Shown here: positions 1-14,095 of the stretch, piece after piece
Layout: each line of letters starts with the position of its first letter
How positions within the stretch are numbered: the first letter of the stretch is position 1
Assembly: GCF_031877795.1 (NCBI RefSeq)
Contig: NC_133934.1
Location: forward strand, 45,352,725 to 45,416,724
Reading direction: 5' to 3'
Source of the DNA: Strix aluco
Taxonomy: Eukaryota; Chordata; Aves; Strigiformes; Strigidae
Length of the DNA: 64,000 bases
Notes under the pieces: model-generated
Seen by the model: the letters and a program-made list of their open reading frames with translations, nothing else
Databases searched by the model: none
Told to the model about the DNA's origin: nothing
Position numbers and translations under genes: made by a program

Positions 1-104
1 TTTCTTCCTTCCTTCCTTCCTTCCTTCCTTCCTTCCTTCTTTCCTTTCTCCTTCCTTCCTTTCTTTCTCTCTCTTTCTTTCTTTTTTCTTTCTCTTTCTT
101 TTCT

Positions 105-180
<76 letters not shown>

Positions 181-399
181 TCCTTCCTTCTTCCTTTCTT
201 CCTTCCTTCCTTCCTTCCTTCCTTCCTTCCTTCCTTCCTTCCTTCCTTCTTTCCTTCTCTTCCTTCCTTCCTTCCTTCCTTCCTTCCTTCCTTCCTTCCT
301 TCCTTCCTTCCTTTCTTTTTCTTTCTTTCTTTTCTTTTTCTTTCTTTTTTCTTTCTTTCTTTCTTTCTTTCTTTCTTTCCTTTCTTTCTTTCTTTCTTT

Positions 400-443
<44 letters not shown>

Positions 444-687
444 TCCTTCTTCCTTCCTTCCTTCCTTCCTTCCTTCCTTCCTTCCTTCCTTCCTTCCTTC
501 CCTTCCTTCCTTCCTTCCTTCCTTCCTTCCTTCCTTCCTTTTCCTTCCTTCCTTCCTTCCTTCCTTCCTTCCTTCCTTCCTTCCTTCCTTCCTTCCTTCC
601 TTCCTTCCTTCCTTCCTTCCTTCCTTCCTTCCTTCCTTCCTTCCTTCCTTCCTTCCTTCCTTCCTTCCTTCCTTCCTTCCTTCCTTC
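1..687. repeat. (CTTT)n/(CTTC)n polypyrimidine microsatellite
   Basis: Almost every base is C or T. The tract alternates between blocks of CTTT and blocks of CTTC tetramers, with a few short interruptions, and it runs off the left edge of the window. The abrupt end is followed by ordinary mixed sequence. Such homopurine-homopyrimidine tracts can form triplex DNA, and their assembled length is often unreliable. No coding potential. Confidence 0.97.
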
Positions 688-3600
688 ATGTCACACACAA
701 ACAATGACGGAACAAGTGAGTGTTGATTTACAGCTCAATTCTGCAAATCACATCAAGGTTAATGCACAGATCCCCTGGTGCTGGAAAATTATGAAACACT
801 GAGACAGAAGGGGTAGCGCAAAAAAAAAAAAAAAGGAAGAAATGAGAGAGAATACTTGCATACCATTTTATCAGTTTTTCTTGACAATAGTTTTATTAGC
901 TTGAGCTATATAAGCTTTAAATTAATTTTGTTCAGCAGATACTTAAGAGCTAATTTTACTTTGAATTTTGGCATGCAGAAATGAAATGCGCTTTTCTACT
1001 CATTGCTTAGTTTCAGGCATGTGATTAAATGTTACAATTCATCACTGAATTCAGCCACCATTCCCACTGGGACTGTTCACAGGACTGTTGGTAAGATTTC
1101 AACTATTTAATAAAGTGTTTAGTTGTATGCAAGCAACTGACAGGATGTAGAAAAGCATGCATGTCTTGTCTTCAAAACTGAGCCATACTAATAATGAATT
1201 GTTAGTGGAACAATGGTTTCAATCATTAGTCAGTAAAATCAAGGTGACTATGATTTTATATATCCTCATACATGCATATGCACACATAACGTTATAGAGA
1301 ATTTTTCTTGATTTCTTTTGGTCTAATAACCATGGCTGCATAATCCTGTAACGCAACGCTGTGGACAGTGGTAATACTTTTAAATACCTACTGACTTATT
1401 ACATTGCCATCATAAAGACTTCTGAAGGACAATTTTTGAACTATAATGATTATTTTATTAGTATCACTCTTTTTGGAAACTGAATGCACTGCAGACCCAG
1501 GCTAGTTTACTGCATCTTATTTAATTTTGACCATACCTGTTGCTATAGTTTAGATTTGTTTAATAACAGTGAAAAAAATGCAGTACAAGATTCCTAAAAA
1601 TGCAGTTTCCCAAGCTGTTGTGCTTTCCTGTGGGTTCTTTAGGGGGAATACAATACTAGAGGAGACCACCTCTAGCACCCATAGCAGAGTTGTTCTTTGG
1701 TCTACATGTCAGCCTTTCCTGTTGATGTAGGAACAAATTTCTGTGGCTGTTATAAATTGAACTGTTTAGTCAAAAAGTGCTAGAAGTAATCAAAAGGGGC
1801 TAAAAGAGAACAAATTGCTTTTGTATTACCAATAATTTAATTTGTCTGTTAGCTGAAAAAAAAAATTAGATTAAGAACTATAAGCATTGTAGTTCATGCC
1901 AACAAGTGACACACATCCTCAGTTTTTAAATATTGGAAGTTCTCCCTCATTTTTTTCAAGGGAGAGAGAGAATTAGGTTGTGCTGGATATGTATGTGTGT
2001 AGAGAATTAGATGTAACAGATTGGACAAAATATGAACTTTTCAGTCCATTTCTGAAATTTTGATGCTGGCAAATGGTTAGTTGTCTTTGTTCCAAATGCA
2101 GCTCGTACATTTTGTAAGATCAAGCTCTCTAATAAAATATAACATAGCAAGTACTAATCACATTGCTGGTGAGCTGCTGGAAGACATTCAGATGACATAA
2201 TAATGCTATAACCAGCACTCGAGAAGAACAGGTATAAATGTGTAACCTAATTTAATTCAGGAAAGTACATATTTTATAGTATTGCTTTCTGTTTAGACTT
2301 AAATGATTATTTATACAAAGAGAACTGTCAGTTACTAAAATAAATAAATGTAACTGGTTCTTTGTCTCCTTTGTTTCCCTGGCTACTGTGCGTGCAGTGC
2401 GTCAGTAAGGACAGTTAACATCTGTATGTCCAACCTACTGGTTTTCTGCCTCTTATCTCCCTTATTTGTGGACCCACAGATGATCTTTTCTTTTTTTCCA
2501 TGAAACTACAGTTTTCATTATACTGACAGATGCCAATAGGGAACAAGGAAGCTGATTTCTGAGTGTTATGAAAGTAATTGCTTATGAGTCCATCAGGCCC
2601 GTTTAGGGGAATAATGGTGTTTTCTGTTTATCAGTGCAGAATTCAGACGGCTAATAATCAGATACTCTCTTTTTTTTTTTTAATGATTGATCTGATTATG
2701 AACACCAGGAATTTTCCCAAAGTTAACCACCCCAAATCAATATTTTGCATTAGTTTTGACAGAAGAATGCACTGTTTTTTAAAGTCTAAATAAAATAGCC
2801 CTTGCTTTTCTTTCAAGGTTGCAATTCCCATTTATTATTGTGTACCATAATCACCTAGATTATTCCTCACAAATCTTTTACTACTTAAACATCCCCCCCC
2901 CGCCCCCAACCCTTTGAATTGAAAGCAACAAGAGGTTCATTGCAGATTGAGTGGCATGGAATCCTGCTGTGATGCTGTTTTGGGGTCAATAGTTCATGAC
3001 TGATACATGGGAAGTAGCAAATTGATAGTTGATTAGGGTTTAAAAATAAGTTAAGATTTTGATCTAACAATGCATACCTTTTCTGTTTTCCCTAATTAAT
3101 TTTAATTTAACATAAATTCCAATTGGTTAGACTACTCAAATGGTAAATTCAAAATCTTAAATTTTTTAATTCATGACTGTATGTTCAGGTAGGAAAGGGT
3201 AGGAAAACATGCTCCCAGTAATTTAATATTAAAAAAAACCCCAAACCCCAGCACTTCCACAGGGATTCCTTCCTACTTTAAGTTATGACTTTTCTGAAAG
3301 CTTGAGTAACTCATAGAAAAGAGCAAAGCTGAATTTATGGAGGTAATATAACTGTCTCACCTGCCTTCATCATAAATAGATTGCATTCATCTTAGCTGCC
3401 CTCTTCTTGATTACATTTCATATTTGAAATTATTATTATCCTGAATTATTTCCTTTTGAAGTATAGATTTTTCAAGTCAGTCTGACAGGCATGCATCTCA
3501 CTGAGGTGCCTAATTGCCTTTTATACTGGAAGATACTGCTTGAAAAACGTGTGCTTTCTAAACCCAGACTGACTCATACATGAGGAAACATCTTGACAAG

Positions 3601-5446
3601 ATTATTTTTCAGTGTGCAGCACAAGGTATGTAAGTGGTATGAGATCCGAAGATCATAGAAATTAAATACCTGAGCACCTAAAAATCTCCTCTGTTAATCC
3701 CCTAGGAACAAGCCTTCTATATTAGGATTGAGACTAAGCACTAGATGTTTCAGAAAAAAGGAAAAGGATTTTATGCGCTCAGAGATGTGTTTTGCCTGAT
3801 CACCCCAGGTGGGACTGTAACCAACACAGCTGAAGAGCCCGTCAGACAACAACCCAAGGCAGGCTGAATAGAGACTGCACGGGAAGTATTAACCTTCGCG
3901 TGTTCCTGTTCTATCAATGAAAACAAGAGTTCAGGTCCAGGACTAAAACAATTTTCAAGCATTTAGTTCATTTAACTACTTCCACTATTCCTCCTTTTAT
4001 TGAAAACCAACCACTTTCCATTCAAAGTAAATAAGTCTCGGTACTGCCCACTTCCTTTGTTGTTCAGAATAATTGGATATAACAGTACAGCAGATTTAAA
4101 GGATGCAGCACCTGCAGCCTTTTCTGTCATGTCTGTAGGTTAACATCAGAGAGGGTTGAGGTGCAACATATATCAGCCCAAAAGTGAAGTTAAGCACACG
4201 ATAGTTATGCCTCTGAGGCAATTTTTTCTTGTTTCCACATACAGAGGGGTCAAAAGGGCCCAAAGGAGAGCGTGTCCAGAGCAATACATGTTAGCCTGGG
4301 TAATGCCAGTGTGTCTCGGGAAAGGAGCAGGCAGCCTTGACACAGATGCATAAGGTTCTTGTATTCTCTTGCAAAAAGTGTGTAGTTCAACTCTCAATCT
4401 TGTGTAATACCAAGAAAAATAATGCTCAGTGATAATTGCCAGGAACACTCCAGGCTATTTTTTACTCCAGTGTGACCTAAATATCTTATTAAACAGTATG
4501 TGTTTGTGAAATTATATGAAATTCCTGATAATTTGCTAAAAAAAAAAAAAAAAGTTTTTCTTCTCGAAGCCTGCTTCCTTCCCATCAATAAATATCTTTG
4601 CACATTTGGTTTCTCAGTTTCTCGCATCCTAGAGGAAATAAATGTCATAAGATTGTTTTTTCATGCTAAGTTAATATGGTGGTTTTGCAGACTGGAGGAT
4701 ATTTTCTCAGCAGGGAAATGATAATTCTGAAAACAATGAATTTTTCTTAATGACATCTAAATCTTCATAAGATATCCAGGGCTTCAAGCCAAACCATCCA
4801 CAGCATGAGTTTGCCTCTCTTTCATCAGTGATTGTGTTGGTAACTATGCATATATGCAAGAGCTAGCACAGTTAGTGTGTTCAAATAAGCCCTTCCATGT
4901 ACCTGTACAACACCCAGCACCAAGACATGACAGTTCTAATAAATTCTCATGGTTATGGCATTTTCACAGATTACAGTGTAATATTGGCTACGTATCTGGC
5001 TTTGCAGACTTTTGGTAAAATGAAAAGCTGCATAGTTTTGTTGAATTTGTGAATAAAAGCTACATTAGATTCCCCATACAATAATTTTTTTCTCAAAATA
5101 ACTAGTTTTGATATCAGAATGGCTTAACACACAATGGATATAAAGAGGAACAGATGTATTTGCTGTTACAAACTTTCTTTGATTTCATTCCCCGTCCCCA
5201 ATCTATCTTTACTGAGGCTTTAACCAACTGCAAATGCACTAGCGAGGGCATAGAGGTTAATCCTACATCGGTCCTACTTAGGACAGCTTGTTTTTTGGAC
5301 ATGTCTGGATCTTCAGCAACATGGTTTGAGACAAATTTGACCTACACCAGTAGCTCAGCCCAGGTTGCTGAAAGCTTTGAAGTCTGAGATAACTGGTTGC
5401 ATCGCACAAGCCTGTCCTGCTTGTGCGTGGGCTGCTCATGCTGCCT
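688..5446. other. Intergenic sequence, no gene seen
   Basis: This is AT-rich sequence with short chance reading frames of under 100 codons and no recognisable protein similarity. It contains short A or T runs and a C-rich run near 2890-2907 that is G-rich on the minus strand. I recognise no transposon, RNA gene or promoter here. Confidence 0.6.
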
Positions 5447-5896
5447 GTGAGCTGTGGCACTCCTGTGAGCTGTGGCATCCCTGTGAGCCGTGGCACCCCT
5501 GTGAGCCGTGGCACCCCTGTGAGCCGTGGCACCCCTGTGAGCTGTGACACCCCTGTGAGCCGTGGCACCCCTGTGAGCTGTGGCATCCCTGTGAGCTGTG
5601 ACACCCCTGTGAGCCGTGGCACCCCTGTGAGCTGTGGCATCCCTGTGAGCCGTGGCACCCCTGTGAGCCGTGGCACCCCTGTGAGCTGTGACACCCCTGT
5701 GAGCCGTGGCACCCCTGTGAGCTGTGGCATCCCTGTGAGCCGTGGCACCCCTGTGAGCCGTGGCACCCCTGTGAGCCGTGGCATCCCTGTGAGCTGTGGC
5801 ATCCCTGTGAGCCGTGGCATCCCTGTGAGCCGTGGCACCCCTGTGAGCTGTGGCACCCCTGTGAGCCGTGGCACCCCTGTGAGCTGTGGCACCCCT
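5447..5896. repeat. 18-bp minisatellite, 25 exact-length copies
   Basis: The unit GTGAGCCGTGGCACCCCT is repeated 25 times in exact register, 450 bp in all, with no length variation between copies. Three main unit types differ by single transitions: CCG to CTG, CAC to CAT, and GGC to GAC. Several are CpG-to-TpG changes. Because 18 is a multiple of three and the unit lacks stops in several frames, long open frames run through it on both strands. One plus frame reads a PVSRGT hexapeptide and a minus frame reads a TGVPRL hexapeptide. The start and stop codons lie in unrelated flanking sequence, so I treat these frames as by-products of the repeat and not as genes. Confidence 0.97.
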
Positions 5897-8800
5897 GCCA
5901 CGGGTGTGCTTGTGGACACGGCGTTTTTCAGGTAGGAAGGTGACGTGGGGCTCTGTTACCTGTCGTGCTTGCAGTTGTGGAGCTCAGCGTGGGCTAAAGC
6001 TGTGTCATCACCTGCATCTCTTTGACTCAAGAAACTGGGCCATAAGCCAGGTGATAAAACAAGTCAGAAAAATATTACCTGACGTTATCATTCTAGACAA
6101 TATGCAACATGTAATAAACAGGGACTTTCAGTGATTTCTTCCCAATTTTTATAAATCCAAATAAATGAAGTCTGTAATACAACAATTAACGCATTTTCCT
6201 ATATAAGAGCTACTTTTGATCTCAATCTTGCCTCATTCATTTATCTTTAGGATGCTTCAATACCATTAACTAAAATGAGGTAGGTTACATTAGGCAGATT
6301 CCAGCAGTTTTCAGGAAAATATATGCTACAATTAAATTAAATTGACAGAACTGAAGTTCCCTGTTGAACTTTAACCCTTTAAACCTTCCTCTTAATATGC
6401 TTTTATAAATGTGAGACTCTGGCTATGGTGTTTTAAATAATTATTATTTAGAGCTTTAGATTTAATTAAAAAGTATCTTATTGAGAATATTTTCATTTAT
6501 CATTCCTTGTCATTTATTCAAGTTATTGCTTAATGTGATTATTTACCGTGACATTTAGGAGAAGTTACTGACTGTAACTTCAATAAATTCCCTGAATCCA
6601 GCTGGTTTCATCACTGTCAAGCTACCATAATTTTTTATATCCGAGTTTGACTTCTGTAGTTGGTGGAATTTGCAAACAGAAGCAGGAATATTTCAAGTCC
6701 TAAATGATGATAATCCACTATTATAAAAACATTCTTTCATGTAAAATAAGCATTATCCAATTTGTTCGCTGAGATCGGGAAAGGTCAGGGCATATCTTTG
6801 GAGAGCCTTTTTTACCAGAAGAAATTACTTACATATTGGTAAAACCAATACTAATAAAGATTCATATTTTATTGAGTACTTACTGCATTGAACACATCTC
6901 CATTTTTATCTACTTTCACCTGCTTAAATAATTCTAACAAATTAGAGTAATGCAGTTTTTCTTTGAAAAAAAATTAAAAATAACTTTTAATTGTTCTAAA
7001 ATTTTATTTGTATTTTCTTATTCTACAGACTTCTGCCTTCTCCTTCACTCTCCGCTCCATTTCCAAAGAAAGATCAGGCGACTGTAATTCTTTATTAAAA
7101 CACAGCATTTGCAGATCTCTTATTTCAGACTGTATTTTGTGCTAAGACTTTCCTAAGAGTGGGCCCTTTGTTTCTTAAAAGGGTCTATAATCAATATTTT
7201 GATAGCATCTCAATTGTACTGCTTATTTTAATAAGAAAAAAACTGAAAGCAAACTAAATTGATTTTCAGGGGCCAAGCTTGCACAAAGAAATCTTATTTC
7301 ATGTAAAACATATGTCCCTGTGTACCTTGCTTGACAATAGAGAGCTCCCAGATAGGAATTGAAGCAGACAATTAATTTAATTTAGTTTTACGTTATTTTA
7401 ATTATGCCAAATTGATATAAAATACCAATAAACTGAGAGTATTCCTCATTCTTCCATGGTTGCTAAACTCTGTGCTTCTCTGATGCAATCAGCACATAGA
7501 CAGAATATAAAAGCATCCAGCTTCTTCTTGCCCCTGTGAGCAAGGTGTTGCTTTTAACACAGGGTTTGGCCTCGCAAACAGTTTTGGGGGTTCATGCTTA
7601 ACACAGCACAGTGTAACTCGTTAGTCAGTTCTGCAAAATGCCTTTAACACCAAGTGGTGTGCACTTCTAACCAGTAGAAGGTAGAAGAGCTTTTACTATT
7701 ATGTGCAATATATATCTGTATAAAACGAATAATTTGACTGATGTACTGATGACTCACATTATTTTATTTTAACTGGGCGTTTTAAAGTATCTGACATCCC
7801 TAAACGTTGTTGGTGTTCTGATGTGTGGCTACAGCAAATAAGAATTTTTCAAGAGAATGGAATCTCTTATGCCTTACCCTGCAGTAATATATTCAATGGC
7901 AATCCACCTTTTAGAGTGGTGGTAAGAAAGTTTGTCTAATTTCATGCCACAATAGACAAGGCGAGTGCATGTGGTCAAAGTGCCAGATTTTGGCATAGGA
8001 ATAGTAATGTCCATACAGAGAAGAGCTTTCTCAGCTGCGTTTGTCTGTTTCTTGCTGTTCCTTAGCGCTAAATAGGGATTAGGATACCTTCAGCTGTATT
8101 TCTGTCAAAGTCCAAGTTCCAGGACTGGAAGTAATTGTCACCTATTTAAATTGGTATCTCTGTCATCGTGTTTCTCTAGAAATTCCCCTCTTCTGGTTCT
8201 TATGCTCACGGTATAAATCAGAGTAACAAAAACGTAGCATATACAACAGAACAACAAATCATAGTATTACCGATAGAAAATGTGCCAAAAAAATGTTTCT
8301 GATGGTTCCAAAGAACCCTGTAGACGCAGCTTGTTGCAGGAAGCAACAGAATTAATTTACTGTTCAGAAAAGTTCCTCTTCCCCCTTCCTGCCTTTATCC
8401 AAGATGTGGATTTTTCCCAAGTTGGGTATCAGTGCGATATTTGGAAGCATTAGTCTCTCTGTATTGTTACCAATCTATGATTGATAGATCTTGTGGGGTT
8501 TTTTTTATATGCTCCTTATTTTACAGTGATGATGCCTCTAGAAGAACGGATAACATGTCCATCCATGGGACTGTGGTCATATAAATCACAAGTATCAAGC
8601 AATGCAATGCTTTTTCTCTAAACAAAGCAGAAGTGTTGCATATAGAATAGTTTCTCTAAACGTCTCTGGGGAAAGTCTTCCAGATTTTAAGATCTTACAT
8701 CTGAGCAATATTGCATCCTGTCAAAGAGATCTGCTGTGAATTCTAATGTTTCAAATCTTGGACAATATGTCGTCCTAGTCCTTACAGCATCCGCAATGCG

Positions 8801-11800
8801 GTAGTCATCTTTAGCAATTAAAAAATACCTTTGCATCTGTCTTCTGGGTTCCCCAAACCTAGAAATTAAGCAGCCTTATTATTTTTTATTCAAAGATAGT
8901 TGACACTCTCCAAATCCTGCTTAATTAATAGATATCACTTTAAATGAGATATGTCATCTAAATAATAGAAAATATTCTGTAAAGTTTTGCAGCTTAAGTC
9001 TGCCTGGGAAAGGGAACATTTCTCTCCATTAATCCTTCAAAATGCTTTTCAAGTTTGATGACTGCCATGTCGATCTTGCATAAAGATCTCGATGGGATGC
9101 CGCTGATCATCCATGGATAATGAGATACACAGTTCACTGCTATCTGTAAATGTACTGCTGACTGATCTGTGCTCACTCTGCCAAAAGCCTTATGTGGACA
9201 GCGTAGGAGGAAATGAGGAAAATAGATTCGTGTAAGGATCTAAAAATCTGACTTTTGAGAAAGAACAGCTTTTGCCTACCATTACTTTACCTCAAAAAGG
9301 AACGAGAAGTGTAGCTGGGCAAATAACATACCGGTATTTCAGCATGCACCTATTTGAAATGAGTAATGAATTTCCTTGTTTTGTACTTACCTCTTTCACT
9401 TAAAAGGACATTTGCAGGAACAAAAACCATGGTTTGAACCTGGAGACCAAATGATAGGCATTTAATGCTTGAATTGATAGGAACATACGTCAGTCTGGAA
9501 TGTTATAATCACATAGGCAGTTTGTGTTCACTTTTTGTAACACACTGCAAACTTTCAGTTGATGCCTATGAGAAGTATTTCACTTGTGTAGAACATTTAC
9601 ATTTGTGGAACGAAGTGCCCATTTTGTCTTTCTAGCATAGCTTTAGAGTGATGATCATTTCTATTCAAAGACTAAGTAGATCAAACTTTTGGGGTTTTTT
9701 TTTGTCCAATCTCTGTGTGCAGAATTGTTTTTTATAAAGATTCCTGCAGCACTGACAAGAAGGTTCACTGATACAGTGAGAAATGGGATAAGAAAAAATA
9801 CAAATGTCTTCATATAGAAACCTGAAAATTAAGAAACATATATTTTAAGGGTTCACTTCTCTGATAATTGCATAACAGGAAACAGTATTTTCTTCACAAG
9901 TTCAAAGCTGTCAACATAAAATAAAATATGATAGCTTTAGCTCAGTATTTAAATATCTGCAAAAAAATTGCTTAATACAAATCTGGTATTCATTTTATAA
10001 CTCTTTAGAAGAAATAGAAATTTGGAACAGTATTCTCTCAATTTAGGCTGTAATGTGGTAGTCATGTCATTATTACCATTGGACACAACCTCATGAGCTT
10101 CAAAGTCTTTCATCCACCTACATTCATTACAAGCAATTAAAACTGGTTATTTAAAAACAAATATGTAAGGGAAAAAACATATGCTGCCTTCAAGTATTTC
10201 CAAGGCTACAGAAAAGAAAAAGGACCACAAATGATTGCATATGCTAAATTGTTGCTATAATATAACAAAATATTTCTCTAAAAAGAGTGTTACCTTATCT
10301 GAAGTGTATGCAATGCTTCTGATGTAAAATAAGAGCCCCATGTCAAAATGACAAATCCTGAAATCCATGGCACTCCACAGTTACTTGCCTATCCCAGTAG
10401 CTCAGGTAGCCTCCTACTAGCTTATCTGAATTTTGTTTATTAAACCAGAAATAGGATCAGCTGAATATGAATCTTGTCACAGCAGTGGAGGCAGTAGCCT
10501 CCCTCCAGGTGCGTGTAGTTGGAGAGGACTGGGTCTTGGTCTTTTTGCAGATATTTTCACCTAACTACCATGTTTCTCTTCTTGCTGGTATAAGGAGATG
10601 AATTTAGGTAGTAAGTATGATACCATGATTTTGAGGTGAGCACCAGGAGAGGAAACTTCAAGCCTCTCTTTATTCCTGAGTGTTTGAGCTCCACAATGGA
10701 GACAAGGCAGTCAGAATATCAGACCAGACAAAAAGCCTCTGTGCTCTTCTCCAACATGCTGCTGGAGCAGCCAGCAGAATTTCACATTTTGGTAACTCAG
10801 TGCATTTTCATGTCATAAAAGAAAGAAGCAGGTCCACTGCAGTGGCTACCTACATATCACCTGTCAACCCCATCTTGAAAGAAACCTGAAAATCTGAAAA
10901 GTCAAGATAACTGTAGCATTCTAGAAGTGGCTGCTGAACCAGAATTTCCCATTATGTTACCATTAGGATCAGATTTGGCTTATGGGTTGCGATATGAGAC
11001 TGTATCGCCCTATATTATAAACTGATATTACTGTCAGACTATATCATATCGTATTATTGGATATAATGTTTTCCACAAATTTCAGGCTTCACCTAAGAGT
11101 GTGAAGTATGACTCCATATCTACGTATGTGTAATTTAGCAATCCATTATGTCCAGTGTCTGTTGCTGATGTGAAATATCAGTGTCATCAATTCTTAGAAT
11201 TCCACTTATATAAATTTATGTTTCAAGGCTTTGTTTGCTTAATGAAAGCTGATATTCTCTTTCACAGGGCCAAAGATCAGTTCTTTTCTCAAGGGCTTTC
11301 CACAATTGCTTCTACTCAGGAATAATTTCTCTGGTATCTGAAAAGTCACTCGTTTCTTTTTTCTCTGATTTGACCACAAGTAAATGACTCAAGACTGCCT
11401 GTGCACAGTGCAATGTTAAAAATGTTAACAGAAGATTTTTCATTTTGAACAATGTGATTCTCTCAGGACACAGCTCCATCAGCAAGGCCTGTTTACAGCC
11501 TTGAGTGTTTGAAATTTCACAATGAGAAGCAAAGTGCAAGGCTTAAAGTCATATACTGTGGCAACTGCACACAAACTAGCAGGTTATGCTGTTTCCAGGA
11601 ATAAGAGGAAGGATTGGGGATGAGACGTCAAAACTGTACCAACAACAGTGGATGGTTATCTCAGCATTCTCTCAGAATTCATGGGGCCCTACTGTCTCTT
11701 GCACTATGGAAAATTACGATATGAAAACACATAAGCGGTGAGGCTTAACTTCTGAATATCAGCTGACGTACAAAATAAAATTCTAATTCTCTTCTGATGA

Positions 11801-13237
11801 GCATTGTAGGAACTGAGATGTTATCCCTTTTTCACACTCACAAATGAGGAGCAGAAATGCATCTTAGTTAAATGCCTCTAACCTTCCACTTTCCATATTG
11901 CTTTAGGCCATTGTATACATCTCTTTTTGCAAATGCACAGCTAAATAAGTACAAAAGGGAAATCCTAGGGCAAGACAAATTTTTCAGATTAGACATTACA
12001 TGCAAATTAATGAAGTATGTGTCTATTTGTGGTTGCAACTTAAAGCCTCTGTGACATAAAGTATATTAGGAGGTAAGGGACTACAGTAAGATATTCTCAG
12101 AGGTCATGAAAAGGAGGGTTTTATTCCTTTTTCACTATCGTTTTACAAGAAAAAATGTAACAAACACACCTGTAAAACTTAAGTTCCATCTTCTCCCTGA
12201 ATTTGGATTAACTTAACAAGAACGGTGTATTTTCTAATTCACAATACCTTCTAATGAAATTAAACCTTGTGACAGTTTGTGAAATAAACAAGTAGCATGT
12301 TTATCCCAGTGAGCTCTGGTCAAAGGAGAATTTGCAATTTCTTTAACAGATGTTATAGCTCACAGCTGGATTTTTCTACAATTGTTGCACCTTTATGAAT
12401 TCGTGGAAATTCAACCTTGGTGAGTTCCACTGCAGTGCCTGGGAACATTTCAGCTACACATGGCCCTTCTCAGCCCACTTAGGCAGTGGAAAAGGGGTTG
12501 AAGTAGCCAGCAAGGCGTTAAGTGTCTCAGTAACTTTCGAAAACTCACCCCTATTAATTTCCTATATCCTAAATAACCCCTATTATTTCCACATCAGACC
12601 AGCTGCACCATACATTCAATTGCAACTTTTCTCCCTATGCTGCACCTAACAGTCCTCTACAAAATGATCTGATTTTTATCCATTCACGCACCCTACTTTC
12701 CATATGGCATCTCAAAGAAGTCCAACAAAACCACCACTCCTACTGCAAAACTCCACTACCAGCAAAATTCCTGAACAAAAAATTACACAGTAATGCTTTG
12801 CTAGAAACCAACTGCTAACTGACAACTTCCAAAATACTCCTGAGAAGGCAAACAGCACTACCTAGAAACAAAGACACCCTAACCCTACAGCAGTCAAAAA
12901 AAGCCAAGACTTGGGGCAAAGTTAAATTCAAATGTGAAGTGCAGTTCTGATGGCATGAGTTAAAGGAGAGTTAGGTTTGAAAGTTACTAAGTTACAAATT
13001 GCCTTGCCATTTGCTGAGGAATGAATGTTCTCCTTGGAAAAAGGGTAGGTAGAGGTCATTGCCCAGTATTTTGATGTGAACAATAATCTCTAGTATATGT
13101 ATCTGTGGGAAACATCTATTGGTTCATGAGCATCCTTTTAACTTCCAAGGCTGAGAGAAATTTAAGCTGGCATAAGAACCAGGAATTTCAAGACACGGTT
13201 AACTCAAGCCAGCACAGGGCCTGGAAGTCTCTTTTGC
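5897..13237. other. Intergenic AT-rich sequence, no gene seen
   Basis: Over 7 kb of AT-rich sequence with only short chance reading frames, all under 90 codons. I see no CR1 tail, LTR signature, tRNA or splice-consistent exon chain. Conserved non-coding elements could be present, but they cannot be detected without alignment. Confidence 0.55.
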
Positions 13238-14095
13238 TGATTAAGGATACCAATTAAACTCGGACACCAGAGTGAGAAGAGTAGGCGTATTTTACTGGTG
13301 ATAACCAAATTATGTAACAGTGTAATACAGAAAACATGCAGTAAGAAAAAAGCAGAATAGTGCACTTAAAGCAACAAGCAGGAAAATACAGGGTAATGCA
13401 TCAAATCATTACTACACGAGAGAGAGAGAATAGTGATTAAGAGAAATACATCACTACTTGCATATATTATCATCATCATCCAGATCCGCAGACGCTGGGC
13501 AGCCCTGGTTGCAGCGAGGATTTGGAGAGCCTGTCCCGGCAAGTGGGAAATCCTACGCGGTGCGTCCACCCATAGGTGAGGCATCCAAAGTCACTGCAAA
13601 CGGGCCCAGCCTTATATACCAGAGATCGACAAGCCAGAATAACTGGCACCTTTGTTTTGAGCGGAAAATTTCTGGTTTCATTCTCCTGTTGGATTCTACC
13701 CAAAGCTTGGCCAGGGCTCGGGGGGGAACCAAGGGAGTTTCTAACAAGACCAAATACTTAGGTTCTCAGCCTTGAACAAGGCTGCGAAAGGAAAGTTGAA
13801 TACATTCTCTCCTCACTACTGATTATATTTTGTCTTTCACTAGCGAGTTTACATATTTTATTAATGACCACATGCTAAGTTAGCAGCTTCAGCTTGGGGC
13901 CTGTTGTTCAGGCTTCAGTATTTCAACGCTTTAGCACTTTTTACACCAGCATAAGTGGGTTGTTATAACTTAGTACAATACCTACTAGCACAATGGTTGT
14001 CAGTTATAAAATATACAGGATTCATCTATAGGTCAACTCTGGCTTGGGCCTGTTGTCCAAGCCTTAGCACTTCAAAGTCTGACCCAGAAATCTGC
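13238..14095 (-). mobile_element. Probable solo LTR of an endogenous retrovirus, minus strand
   Basis: Read on the minus strand, the segment has LTR architecture. A TATA box (TATATAAGG, complement of 13,610-13,618) sits downstream of an AT-rich U3-like region. It is followed by a GC-rich leader-like stretch at about 13,490-13,600, then a region with an AGTAAA-type signal and an end near 13,238 where TG on the plus strand would be the terminal CA. The U3-like part holds two related copies of a roughly 35-bp segment starting GCTTGGG, at about 13,892 and 14,041. I could not find a convincing target duplication, so the 14,095 boundary is approximate. No internal retroviral gene is visible beside it. 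Confidence 0.5.

Noticed and set aside
5447..5896. CRISPR-like array
   Set aside because: Units are directly abutting without spacers and the genome is a vertebrate one. It is a minisatellite.
5278..5919. 213-codon minus frame and 170-codon plus frame through the 18-bp repeat
   Set aside because: They exist because the unit length is a multiple of three and lacks stops. Starts and ends fall in unrelated flanks and no domain is recognisable.
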